Source: SCGC-AAA076-P13 sp963926355
GTDB taxonomy: Bacteria; Pseudomonadota; Gammaproteobacteria; Magnimaribacterales; D2472
Length of the DNA stretch: 64,000 bases
Direction: 5' to 3'
Assembly: GCA_963926355.1 (NCBI GenBank)
Contig: CAWUWW010000001.1
Span: forward strand, 124,001 to 188,000
Position 1 is the first letter of the stretch; every line of letters begins with the position of its first letter. The notes below the pieces were generated by a model. That model was not told where the DNA came from. It was given only the letters and a program-made list of their open reading frames with translations, and searched no databases. The position numbers were made by a program, and so were the translations under genes. This document shows, one piece after another, positions 43,268 through 51,675 of the stretch.

Positions 43268-44896
43268 ATGATGGCAAATACTAAGTACATATTCATTACC
43301 GGAGGAGTGGTTTCATCACTCGGAAAAGGTATAGCTGGAGCTTCTTTAGGGGCTTTGTTAGAAGCAAGAGGCCTATCTGTTTCTCTTATTAAGGTAGATC
43401 CATATATAAACGTTGATCCAGGAACAATGAGCCCATTTCAGCATGGGGAGGTTTTTGTTACCAATGACGGTACAGAAACAGATCTAGACTTAGGTCATTA
43501 CGAGAGGTTTGTAAGATTTCAAGCATCCAAAAAGAATAATTTTACGGCAGGAAAGGTTTATGAAACAGTTATCCGCAATGAAAGAAAGGGTAAATATCTC
43601 GGTGGAACAGTTCAAGTCATCCCTCATATTACGAATGAAATAAAGAAAAGAATTAAAGAAGGCGGTCAAGGAAAAGATATCGCAATTGTAGAGATTGGTG
43701 GAACTGTAGGAGATATTGAAAGCCAGCCTTTTGTAGAGGCAATTAGACAAATGGCTTTAGAGCTTCCATTAACATCATGGGCATTTGTTCACTTAACCCT
43801 GGTTCCTTTTATTAAGGCTTCTGGAGAACTTAAAACTAAACCTACTCAACATTCTGTTAAAGAATTAAGATCGTTAGGAATTAGCCCTGATTGTCTTATC
43901 TGTAGATCCGATCTTGAGTTACCTAAAGATGAAAAAAAGAAAATAGCATTATTTTGCTCTGTACCTCAAAGCAATGTTATATCAATGCATGATGTAGAGA
44001 CTGTTTACTCAATTCCACTATTATTAAATAAACAAAAGGTAGATGAGATTATTCTCAAGAAATTAAATATTAAATCTATTAATCCTAAGCTATCTGACTG
44101 GAAGAGAGTGGTAAGCGCTAAATTAAACCCTCTAAGGGAGGTGAATGTAGCTTTCGTTGGAAAATATACCGAGCTACAAGATTCATATAAATCTATTAAT
44201 GAAGCTTTGGAGCATGCTGGTATTAAGCACAAGACAAAGGTAAATATTAATCTTATAGAGGCAGAAACAATAAACTCAAGAAATGTAAGGAAGGTATTAT
44301 TAACTGCTGATGCAGTTCTTGTCCCAGGGGGGTTTGGTGAGAGGGGTGTGGAAGGAATGATTCAAGCCTGTAAATTTGCAAGAGAAAATCAAATACCTTA
44401 TCTTGGAATTTGCTTGGGCATGCAGGTTGCTCTTATAGAATTTGCAAGAAATGTCCTAAAATTAAAAGGAGCCAATAGTACAGAATTCAATTCTGAAACT
44501 AAGCACCCTGTAATAGCACTAATTACAGAATGGAATGATATTTCAGGAAAAGTAGAAAAAAGAAATAAAAATTCAGATTTAGGCGGCACAATGAGACTAG
44601 GTGGACAGGCTTGCAAACTTAAAAAGTCTTCTAAAGTATATAAGATGTATAAAAGTGAAGAGATTGTTGAAAGGCATAGACATAGATACGAGGTTAACCC
44701 CCATTATAAAGACAGCATTATTAGTTCAGGGCTTGATGTGGTCGGAACATCTATGGATGGCAAGCTTGTTGAGATGATAGAAATTACTGATCATAAATGG
44801 TTCCTAGCATGTCAATTTCATCCAGAGTTCACATCAAATCCTAGAGATGGACATCCTATTTTTAATAGCTATATTAAGAGTACAATTACTGAGTAA
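43268..44896 (+). CDS. pyrG: CTP synthase
   Basis: PyrG aminates UTP to CTP with glutamine. The 542 residues have the synthetase domain (FITGGVVSSLGKGIAGASLG, DPYINVDPGTMSPFQHGEVF with key part DPGTMSPFQHGEV) and a class I glutaminase domain with the nucleophile in LGICLGMQ and the His/Glu pair in FHPEFTSNP. ATGs at 43268 and 43271 are both possible; neither has a clear ribosome-binding site. pyrG-kdsA-eno is a conserved order, and kdsA starts 2 bp after the stop. Confidence 0.98.
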   Translation: MMANTKYIFITGGVVSSLGKGIAGASLGALLEARGLSVSLIKVDPYINVDPGTMSPFQHGEVFVTNDGTETDLDLGHYERFVRFQASKKNNFTAGKVYETVIRNERKGKYLGGTVQVIPHITNEIKKRIKEGGQGKDIAIVEIGGTVGDIESQPFVEAIRQMALELPLTSWAFVHLTLVPFIKASGELKTKPTQHSVKELRSLGISPDCLICRSDLELPKDEKKKIALFCSVPQSNVISMHDVETVYSIPLLLNKQKVDEIILKKLNIKSINPKLSDWKRVVSAKLNPLREVNVAFVGKYTELQDSYKSINEALEHAGIKHKTKVNINLIEAETINSRNVRKVLLTADAVLVPGGFGERGVEGMIQACKFARENQIPYLGICLGMQVALIEFARNVLKLKGANSTEFNSETKHPVIALITEWNDISGKVEKRNKNSDLGGTMRLGGQACKLKKSSKVYKMYKSEEIVERHRHRYEVNPHYKDSIISSGLDVVGTSMDGKLVEMIEITDHKWFLACQFHPEFTSNPRDGHPIFNSYIKSTITE

Positions 44897-44898
44897 CT

Positions 44899-45738
44899 AT
44901 GAACGACCTAGAGCTAAAAAACTTTACGATTGGAAACAATCAGCCAATGACCCTAATGGGTGGTGTAAATGTTTTAGAGTCTAGAGATCTTGCTATGCAA
45001 GTAGCAGAAAAATTTAAAGAAATTTCTGTAAAGCTAGATATTAATTATATTTTTAAGGGTTCGTTTGATAAAGCTAACAGAAGCTCTATTAACTCCTTTA
45101 GAGGCCCAGGTATTGAAGAGGGCTTAAGAATTCTTCAAGAAGTTTCTGAAACATTTGATGTTGCTACCATTACTGATATACATGAACCAGATCAAGCAAT
45201 GTCTGTGAGTGAGGTTTGTGAGATTATACAGATTCCGGCATTCTTAGCTCGTCAAACGGATCTAGTTATAGCTGCAGCTAATACTGAATCAATACTTCAG
45301 TTTAAAAAACCACAGTTTCTTTCAGCTCCAGAAATGAAAAATATTATTCAAAAATGTGAGTCCGCTGGGAATAGCAAAATAACATTATGTGAAAGAGGTA
45401 ACTCTTTTGGTTATAACAACTTAATAGTTGATACCTTAAATTTCCAGATACTTAAAGATTTAAGTAAACCTGTTATTTTTGATGTAACACATTCATTACA
45501 ACTTCCTGGAGGTCTTGGCAGTGCCGCTGGAGGAAGAAGGGAATATCTTTTAAGTTTAGCAAAGGCTGGAATTTCTCAGGGAATAGCTGGATTATTTCTA
45601 GAAACTCATCCTGATCCTGATAATGCAAAATGTGATGGTCCGTGTGCCTTAAGATTAGATATGCTTGAGCCGTTCCTAAGGCAAATTAAAGATCTCGATG
45701 TGTTCATAAAGCAACAAGATAGCTTAGATATTTCTTAG
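44899..45738 (+). CDS. kdsA: Kdo-8-phosphate synthase
   Basis: KdsA condenses PEP with arabinose 5-phosphate to Kdo-8-phosphate for LPS inner core. The 279 residues contain NYIFKGSFDKANRSS, TDIHEPDQA, IPAFLARQTDL, CERGNSFGYNNLIVD and DVTHSLQLPGG, the non-metal (class I) pattern of gammaproteobacteria. It shows that the organism makes Kdo and hence LPS. Its substrate comes from KdsD at 12088. eno follows 5 bp later. Confidence 0.98.
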   Translation: MNDLELKNFTIGNNQPMTLMGGVNVLESRDLAMQVAEKFKEISVKLDINYIFKGSFDKANRSSINSFRGPGIEEGLRILQEVSETFDVATITDIHEPDQAMSVSEVCEIIQIPAFLARQTDLVIAAANTESILQFKKPQFLSAPEMKNIIQKCESAGNSKITLCERGNSFGYNNLIVDTLNFQILKDLSKPVIFDVTHSLQLPGGLGSAAGGRREYLLSLAKAGISQGIAGLFLETHPDPDNAKCDGPCALRLDMLEPFLRQIKDLDVFIKQQDSLDIS

Positions 45739-45743
45739 AACAA

Positions 45744-47024
45744 ATGACAACAATTAAATCAATCAAAGCTATACAAGTTCTAGACTCAAGAGGTCTTCCA
45801 ACCGTTTCATGTAATATTGTTCTTGATAATGATATTAAGGCTCTTGCAATGGTGCCAAGTGGCGCATCAACAGGAACAAAGGAGGCTTTAGAGTTAAGAG
45901 ATGGTGATGGTCCATATATGGGTAAGGGTGTTGAGAAGGCTGTATATAATATTAATAATATTCTAAGCCCATCCTTAATAGGACTTGACCCTAGAAATCA
46001 AAAATTAATCGATCAAAAATTAATCGAACTTGATGGCACTGATGACAAATCAAACTTAGGTGCAAATGCACTTCTTGCTGTATCTCTTGCTATTTCTCAT
46101 GTTGCCGCTAAAGATAAAAAGATATCACTTCATAGCCATTTTTCTGATATTTACTTAGATATTACCGGAGATACTATTTCAACCAACCTGCCCATGCCAA
46201 TGCTTAATATTTTGAATGGTGGTGAGCATGCAGATAATAATATAGATATTCAAGAATTTATGATTATTCCTAAAGGGGCAAATACTTTCAAAGAAGCCAT
46301 GATGTGGTCATCTGAAATTTATTGGAATCTTAAAAGCATTTTAAAAGACAACAACCTTTCTACTGCTGTTGGGGACGAAGGAGGCTTTGCACCCAATTTA
46401 CAGTCTAATGAAGAAGCTATCCAACTGATTCTTAAATCTATAGAGTTATCAAATTTAACTCCTGGAAAGGATGTATTTTTGGCATTAGATTGTGCAGCCA
46501 GTGAATTCTATGATGGGACTAATTATAATTTATCCGGAGAAGGAAGATCTCTTGACCCTGATGCATTTGCATCTTATCTAGAGTCTCTAGTAGACAAATA
46601 TCCAATCATTTCAATTGAAGATGGAATGGATGAGAATGATTACGATGGATGGAGGACCCTAACCAATAAAATTGGGACTAAGTGCCAATTGGTTGGAGAT
46701 GATTTATTTGTAACCAATAAAAAAATATTCAAAGAAGGTATAGATAACAAACTAGGAAATGCAATCTTAATCAAGTTTAACCAAATAGGATCAATTACTG
46801 AAACTATTGAGACTATTCATTTGGCTAATTTAAATAATTATAAATCTATTATTTCTCATAGATCTGGAGAAACTGAAGACACGACCATAGCGGATTTAGC
46901 TGTTGGTCTTGGAGCTGGACAGATTAAAACTGGAGCTCCGTGTCGCTCTGATAGAGTGGCGAAATATAATAGATTGCTTTGGATAGAAGAGGAGTATTCA
47001 GCCTTAAGTTTATTTAATGAATAG
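45744..47024 (+). CDS. eno: Enolase
   Basis: Enolase interconverts 2-phosphoglycerate and PEP. The 426 residues have DSRGLPTVSCNIVL, PSGASTGTKEALELRDGD, the metal ligands in FLALDCAASEF, SIEDGMDEND and LVGDDLFVTN, the catalytic lysine in ILIKFNQIGSITET and SHRSGETEDTTIADLAVG. It gives PEP used by the neighbouring kdsA and by murA. It overlaps ftsB by 8 nt. Confidence 0.98.
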   Translation: MTTIKSIKAIQVLDSRGLPTVSCNIVLDNDIKALAMVPSGASTGTKEALELRDGDGPYMGKGVEKAVYNINNILSPSLIGLDPRNQKLIDQKLIELDGTDDKSNLGANALLAVSLAISHVAAKDKKISLHSHFSDIYLDITGDTISTNLPMPMLNILNGGEHADNNIDIQEFMIIPKGANTFKEAMMWSSEIYWNLKSILKDNNLSTAVGDEGGFAPNLQSNEEAIQLILKSIELSNLTPGKDVFLALDCAASEFYDGTNYNLSGEGRSLDPDAFASYLESLVDKYPIISIEDGMDENDYDGWRTLTNKIGTKCQLVGDDLFVTNKKIFKEGIDNKLGNAILIKFNQIGSITETIETIHLANLNNYKSIISHRSGETEDTTIADLAVGLGAGQIKTGAPCRSDRVAKYNRLLWIEEEYSALSLFNE

Positions 47025-47322
47025 ACTATTCTATTTACTGGCCTCCTTCTTATTATTAGTACTCATAGTTTTACTTAACAGTATATTTTTTGGTGAATAT
47101 AGTTACGCTAAAAAATTATCATTGTTAGAGGAAAACAATCTCCAAGTTGAAAAAAATAATTCTTTAAAAGAGCAAAATGATATTCTAGGGTTTGAGATTG
47201 ATAATGCACAAAACTCTACTGAGCATGTTGAAAACTTTGCTAGAGAAAAATTAAATTTAACCTATCCAAATGAAGAATTTATTTCTTTTAAAGAAAAGGA
47301 ACCAAAAGAAGATGATAGCTAA
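47017..47322 (+). CDS. ftsB: Division protein FtsB
   Basis: FtsB is a small bitopic partner of FtsL and FtsQ. The 101 residues have a membrane segment (about 3-24), a coiled coil (about 35-68, LLEENNLQVEKNNSLKEQND) and the conserved end ENFAREKLNLTYPNEEFISF (canonical ExxARxxLGMIKxGExF). eno-ftsB-ispD is the standard gammaproteobacterial order. It overlaps ispDF by 11 nt. Confidence 0.93.
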   Translation: MNRLFYLLASFLLLVLIVLLNSIFFGEYSYAKKLSLLEENNLQVEKNNSLKEQNDILGFEIDNAQNSTEHVENFAREKLNLTYPNEEFISFKEKEPKEDDS

Positions 47323-48460
47323 TCTACTAGCAATAATACCAGCAGCAGGAATAGGGGAAAGATTTGATTCCTCATTCCCAAAACAATATTCTATTTTAGA
47401 TGGAAAATCGGTTATTGAGCTTTCAGTAGAACCTTTTTTAAATTCAAACCTTATTTCTAAAATTATTATTCCAATTTCTTCTAATGATGAATATATAAAG
47501 AAACAAAACTTTTATGGAGACTCCAGGGTTATTTTTGTGGAGGGAGGTAATTCAAGATCAAAATCTGTCCTTAATGCATTGAATCATAAAGAGGCAGCCG
47601 GGTTTAATTTTGTTATCACCCATGACGCAGCAAGACCAAGAATAAATGAACAAGATATATCAGATATTTATAATGAAATAATAAACTCAAATGCAGATTG
47701 CTCTATTTTTTCAATACCAGTTGTGGATTCTATTAAGAGGGTGGGAGAGATTGGAGATATAACAGAAGATAAGGCTAATTTTTATTTAGTTCAAACACCA
47801 CAAATTTCTAAATATGCAGAATTAAAATTATCCATTCAAGCTCTCACTGATAAAAATATAACAGCCCCTGACGAGTCTTTTGCAATGGAGTCCCAGAACT
47901 ACAAGATTTCAAGGATTGATGGCAGATCTTCTAATATTAAAATTACCCATAAAGAAGATTTAGACCTTCTTAGACGATTTATTACAAGAACAGGAACAGG
48001 ATTTGATCTTCATACCTATAAAGCTGGAAAGGGTATTTTAATAGGGAGCTGCATGATTGAATGTGATTATGCTATTGAGGCTCATTCAGATGGAGATGTT
48101 TTATTGCACTCTATAGCTGATTCAATTTTAGGAGCTTCTGCTCTTGGGGATATTGGTATTTTCTTTTCAGATAAAGATCAAGCCAATAAAGGAATGGATA
48201 GTAAGGAAATTATAAAATTCTGTCTTACCAAGATTAAGGGTCTTGGGCTTGAAATATATAATGTAGATGCAACTATTATTTGCGAATCTCCAAAAATTAG
48301 CCCACACAGAGATAAGATTCTAGATGCTCTCTCAGATATTTTAGAAATACCAATATCAAGAATTGGTTTAAAAGCCACAACCTCAGAAAAGATTGGTATT
48401 ATAGGACGGAATCAAGCAATAGCCGTTCAATCATCGGTAAACCTAAAAGGTATTTTATGA
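47312..48460 (+). CDS. ispDF: Bifunctional IspD-IspF fusion (MEP pathway)
   Basis: The first ~225 residues are IspD, 2-C-methyl-D-erythritol 4-phosphate cytidylyltransferase (AIIPAAGIGERF and FPKQY, THDAARPRI, PVVDSIKRV, LVQTPQI); the rest is IspF, 2,4-cyclodiphosphate synthase, with metal ligands in GFDLHTY (Asp232, His234) and AHSDGDVLLH (His266), plus GDIGIFFSD and KATTSEKIG. They catalyse steps 3 and 5 of isoprenoid synthesis. The open frame begins at 47270, but the ATG at 47312 starts at the conserved N-terminus. The fusion has almost no linker; in most gammaproteobacteria the genes are separate. Confidence 0.95.
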   Translation: MIANLLAIIPAAGIGERFDSSFPKQYSILDGKSVIELSVEPFLNSNLISKIIIPISSNDEYIKKQNFYGDSRVIFVEGGNSRSKSVLNALNHKEAAGFNFVITHDAARPRINEQDISDIYNEIINSNADCSIFSIPVVDSIKRVGEIGDITEDKANFYLVQTPQISKYAELKLSIQALTDKNITAPDESFAMESQNYKISRIDGRSSNIKITHKEDLDLLRRFITRTGTGFDLHTYKAGKGILIGSCMIECDYAIEAHSDGDVLLHSIADSILGASALGDIGIFFSDKDQANKGMDSKEIIKFCLTKIKGLGLEIYNVDATIICESPKISPHRDKILDALSDILEIPISRIGLKATTSEKIGIIGRNQAIAVQSSVNLKGIL

Positions 48461-49203
48461 AAATATTACTTACAAATGATGATGGTTATGATGCCCCTAA
48501 TATCCAAAATTTATTTAAACGACTCAGCGAGGAGCATGAGGTATGGCTGATTGCTCCGGAAAAAAATTGTAGCGGGATGAGTGCGGCAATTTCATTTCTA
48601 AAAGAAATTGAAGTTAGAAAGGTAGATAAAAAAATTTATGCAGTAGATGGCACCCCAGCTGATTGTACCTATCTAGGATTGCTCAGTATCGTAGATTTTG
48701 AATTTGATATGGTTGTCTCAGGAATTAATCATGGTGCAAATATTGGAAACGATGTTGTATATTCAGGAACTGTTGGTGCAGCAATCGGAGGAAGAGCTCT
48801 TAAATATCCACCTGTAGCCTTATCCGTTGCTTCATATGAGACTAAAAATCCAGATTTCATTTTTAATAAGGCCGCTGAGCTAATTAATAAAATTGCTAAA
48901 CTCCCAAACGAGTTCCTTGGAAAAGTTATTAATATTAATTTCCCAGACCTTTCAGAGCAAGAGTGCAAAGGTATTAAAGTAACCAGCCTATCAAAAAGAG
49001 GAACTCCTTCGAGGCCAGTAGAGGTTGAGTCAGGCAATGATAATAAAAAATATAGATACAGCCTTCAAGGAAATCCAATACCAGAAGATGTAATTACTGA
49101 TGCTGATGCAGTTAGAGATGGTTATATTTCTATGTCAGTTCTAGATTACAATTTAGCTAAGCATGAGCATGCAAAAACTTTAGAAGAGCATATAAATGAA
49201 TAG
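48457..49203 (+). CDS. surE: 5'/3'-nucleotidase SurE
   Basis: SurE is a metal-dependent phosphatase acting on nucleoside monophosphates. The 248 residues begin with ILLTNDDGYDAPNI (metal Asp pair), followed by WLIAPEKNCSGMSAAIS, VDGTPADCTYLGL and VSGINHGANIGNDVVYSGTVGAA (key part GINHGANIG). Length is normal. It overlaps ispDF by 4 nt and pcm by 8 nt, as part of the conserved surE-pcm-nlpD run. Confidence 0.97.
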   Translation: MKILLTNDDGYDAPNIQNLFKRLSEEHEVWLIAPEKNCSGMSAAISFLKEIEVRKVDKKIYAVDGTPADCTYLGLLSIVDFEFDMVVSGINHGANIGNDVVYSGTVGAAIGGRALKYPPVALSVASYETKNPDFIFNKAAELINKIAKLPNEFLGKVININFPDLSEQECKGIKVTSLSKRGTPSRPVEVESGNDNKKYRYSLQGNPIPEDVITDADAVRDGYISMSVLDYNLAKHEHAKTLEEHINE

Positions 49204-49879
49204 TTCAGGCTTTACTTTTCGAAGGGTAAGAGAGGAGATGATTGAAACCCTACTTGATATGGGTATTAAAGATTTTAGAGTTCTTGATGCCATGTCTCAA
49301 ATTCCAAGACATATTTTTTTAGATGAAGCTCTAAGATCAAGGGCTTATGAAAATAGGTCTCTAACCATAGGATATAAACAAACTATTTCTCAGCCTTACA
49401 TCGTAGCTAAGATGACTGAGTTATTAATTTCGCATACAAAGGCCAGAGGAAAGATTTTTGATAAAGTTCTTGAGTTAGGTTCTGGTTGTGGCTACCAGTC
49501 AGCCGTACTTTCATATTTTTGTGAACAAGTTCACGCTATTGAGCGTATAAAACCATTAGTTACAAAATCTAGAGAAAATATGAGTGAGTTAAAGATTAGC
49601 AATGTACTTTTTAGGCACGGAGATGGATTTTTAGACTGGGATCAGGATATAAAATATGATGGAGTTATTTGTGCTGCAGCTCCAAGACAATATCCTCATG
49701 ATTTATTAGATTCTCTTAATGAGAAGTCAAAGATAGTTATCCCGGTAGGGAACGCAAAATTTCAACAACTACATGTTATAACCAAATTACCTGACGGGGA
49801 GATTGAAGAAGAATTACATGATGAAGTAGCCTTTGTTCCCATGCTTCCAGGAACATCTTTAGATGGCAATGACTCATGA
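49196..49879 (+). CDS. pcm: Protein-L-isoaspartate O-methyltransferase
   Basis: Pcm repairs isoaspartyl residues in damaged proteins using SAM. The 227 residues include MSQIPRHIFLDEALRSRAYE, the family motif TISQPYIVAKMTELL, the SAM site VLELGSGCGYQSAVLS and ICAAAPRQYP near motif II. The following gene overlaps it by 4 nt (ATGA). Pairing with surE is conserved across gammaproteobacteria. Confidence 0.96.
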   Translation: MNSSGFTFRRVREEMIETLLDMGIKDFRVLDAMSQIPRHIFLDEALRSRAYENRSLTIGYKQTISQPYIVAKMTELLISHTKARGKIFDKVLELGSGCGYQSAVLSYFCEQVHAIERIKPLVTKSRENMSELKISNVLFRHGDGFLDWDQDIKYDGVICAAAPRQYPHDLLDSLNEKSKIVIPVGNAKFQQLHVITKLPDGEIEEELHDEVAFVPMLPGTSLDGNDS

Positions 49880-50598
49880 GTGAAAGACTAAGGTTTGTAT
49901 TTGCAGGTTTTTTTGTAGGTATTGCTGAGCTTTTACCTGGCATCTCAGGCTCCACTGTTGCTCTGGCTTTTAAAGTATATGAAAAATTTATCACCGCTCT
50001 ATCTCGAATCGCATTAAAAAATATTTCATTTAATTTAAGCAAACTTAATAAAACATTTTATTTAGACCTTATGATTCCATTTATTTTAGCTATGGCAGTG
50101 AGTGTTCTGGTTGCCTCTAAATCAATATTATTTTTATATACAGAATATACTGAGCCTTTTGAGGTATTCCTTGCCATAACAATGATGCTTATAAGCATGC
50201 TCTTATTAAAAGGTTTAAATTTCTCATCCCCAATGGTAATAATTCTTTATTATATTGCTGGCAATTTATTAGCAATATTGCTTGAAGTAATGCCAAATAT
50301 AACTCCTGAACCAGCAGGGGTGGTTATTCTTGCTTTTGGATTTATTTCCTTTTCATTTTTTCTTATTCCAGGTATTTCAGGTAGTGCAATTTTGCTATCA
50401 CTTGGCGCATATAAACTAGTTATATCATCAATAGCGCTATTCAATTTTTCAGTTTTAATTCCTTTTGCCCTTGGTTGCTTTATCTCAGTTATGACGATGC
50501 CTAAACTAATTTCATTTTTAATGAATAATTACAAAAATAATATTATTAGCTTTTTCTCCGGACTAATTTTTATCTCAGGAGCAATGCTTTTAATTTAA
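49876..50598 (+). CDS. popT: DUF368 undecaprenyl-phosphate translocase (PopT)
   Basis: This 240-residue membrane protein has about seven to eight segments and the DUF368 inverted repeat: GFFVGIAELLPGISGSTVAL near the N-terminus and LIPGISGSAILLSLGAYK around residue 170, both with PGISGS. DUF368 proteins were shown to return undecaprenyl phosphate to the inner face of the membrane (PopT, alongside DedA-family UptA). It is inserted between pcm and nlpD, where this gene is not usually found, overlapping both. The lipid it recycles is the one used by MraY in this window. Confidence 0.82.
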   Translation: MSERLRFVFAGFFVGIAELLPGISGSTVALAFKVYEKFITALSRIALKNISFNLSKLNKTFYLDLMIPFILAMAVSVLVASKSILFLYTEYTEPFEVFLAITMMLISMLLLKGLNFSSPMVIILYYIAGNLLAILLEVMPNITPEPAGVVILAFGFISFSFFLIPGISGSAILLSLGAYKLVISSIALFNFSVLIPFALGCFISVMTMPKLISFLMNNYKNNIISFFSGLIFISGAMLLI

Positions 50599-51227
50599 TG
50601 AGAGCATTATTTTTATTAGTTTTTGTATGCTCGGGTTGCTCGACAGGAATTAACCTCCAAGGTATTGAAAGGCTGAATTTTATAACTTCAGAACAATCTA
50701 GTTATACAGTAAAAAAAGGAGATACCTTGTGGACTATTTCAGTAAAGTCTAATAATGACCCACTAAGGATTGCTAAAAAAAATAATTTAAATAAACCTTA
50801 TACAATTTATCCAGGTCAGAGACTAGATCTTGGAGGTTTAGATAAAGTAGAGCTTGATAAAAAAATAACCTCACCTCATTGGAAATTACCAACACTCAAA
50901 TCTATAACTAAAAATTATGAAGGCAACTATTGGTTAATATTTAATGGCCATATTGGAGATCCCGTATTTACCTCATTAGATGGAACTATTGTTATTTCAG
51001 GGGCTTCACTTCCTGGCTATGGAAATTTTATAATGATAGATCATGGTATGGGTTATTTAAGCCTTTATGCTCATTGCGATAAATTATTCGTATCTAAGGG
51101 TCAAAAAGTTAGTGCTGGGCAGCAGATTGGAACCATTGGCTCTTCAGAAATCAATAAACCAACATTGAAGTTCCAAATCAGAAAGGCCGGAACACCTATA
51201 AAGATAAAGAGCTTAAATTTCTATTAA
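50598..51227 (+). CDS. nlpD: NlpD-like LysM/LytM lipoprotein
   Basis: NlpD activates the septal amidase AmiC. The 209 residues have a lipoprotein-like signal ending FVCSGCS (an unusual lipobox with Cys at -3), a LysM domain (YTVKKGDTLWTISVKSNNDP, about 36-80) and an M23/LytM domain (GTIVISGASLPGYGNFIMIDHGMGYLSLYAHCDKL, key part MGYLSLYAHCD). The HxxxD and HxH zinc ligands of active M23 enzymes are incomplete, as in E. coli NlpD, so it is an activator rather than a hydrolase. It is about half E. coli length. The rpoS gene that usually follows is absent. Confidence 0.85.
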   Translation: MRALFLLVFVCSGCSTGINLQGIERLNFITSEQSSYTVKKGDTLWTISVKSNNDPLRIAKKNNLNKPYTIYPGQRLDLGGLDKVELDKKITSPHWKLPTLKSITKNYEGNYWLIFNGHIGDPVFTSLDGTIVISGASLPGYGNFIMIDHGMGYLSLYAHCDKLFVSKGQKVSAGQQIGTIGSSEINKPTLKFQIRKAGTPIKIKSLNFY

Positions 51228-51536
51228 CTTTCTTTTATTTTTAATGTCTTTGTATTTCTCTGCTTCTGGAAGTGGAGAGCTTGCCTCAGTAATATTTTCA
51301 TAAACCTCAGAAAGTTTTGCATTAATTTCAATAAAATCTATCTGATCTTCAGGTAGTTCGTCTTCTGAAAAAATTGCATCAATAGGGCATTCAGGTTCAC
51401 ACAAAGCACAGTCTATGCATTCATCTGGATGAATAACAAGAAAGTCAGGGCCTTCATAAAAACAATCTACAGGGCATACTTCTACACAATCTGTGTATTT
51501 GCACTTGATGCATGATTCTGTAACTACGAATGTCAT
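51213..51536 (-). CDS. fdxA: Ferredoxin FdxA, 7Fe-8S type
   Basis: This 107-residue ferredoxin has the pattern CIKCKYTDCVEVCPVDCFYEG followed by CIDCALCEPECPIDAIF, i.e. the 3Fe-4S/4Fe-4S arrangement of Azotobacter-type FdxA, with a C-terminal helical extension. It is a low-potential electron carrier; the partner is not evident. It lies between nlpD and recA, the FdxA locus in Pseudomonas. The 3' end overlaps nlpD by 15 bp. A TATATT hexamer on the minus strand ends about 5 nt before the ATG, a possible leaderless start in AT-rich DNA. Confidence 0.95.
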   Translation of the reverse strand: MTFVVTESCIKCKYTDCVEVCPVDCFYEGPDFLVIHPDECIDCALCEPECPIDAIFSEDELPEDQIDFIEINAKLSEVYENITEASSPLPEAEKYKDIKNKRKLIEI

Positions 51537-51620
51537 TATAAAATATAAATAATAAAGTAAACTTCAATGTGTGACTGTAAGATAAATAAAATAAAAAATA
51601 TATAAAAATATACTTTGATG

Positions 51621-51648
51621 TTGAATATTTTTAATATTGTATTATACT
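51621..51648 (+). promoter_or_regulatory. recA promoter
   Basis: TTGAAT (51621-51626), a 16-bp spacer and TATACT (51643-51648) precede recA by about 27 nt. The -10 box overlaps the LexA operator, and a strong Shine-Dalgarno (AAGGAG, 51664-51669) follows. This leader is the clearest conventional promoter-plus-RBS arrangement in the window. Confidence 0.7.
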
Positions 51649-51664
51649 GTATAAACATACAGTA
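51645..51664 (+). promoter_or_regulatory. LexA (SOS) operator of recA
   Basis: The sequence is a near-perfect palindrome with CTG at 51647-51649 and CAG at 51660-51662, ten bases apart, framed by TA on both sides: the gammaproteobacterial SOS box (TACTG-N10-CAGTA). It overlaps the -10 of recA, so LexA binding should block transcription until DNA damage. lexA itself is not in the window. Confidence 0.92.
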
Positions 51665-51675
51665 AGGAGATTACA

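Noticed and set aside
50598..51227. LytM domain of NlpD lacking zinc ligands
   Set aside because: E. coli NlpD is likewise catalytically inactive and works as an amidase activator.
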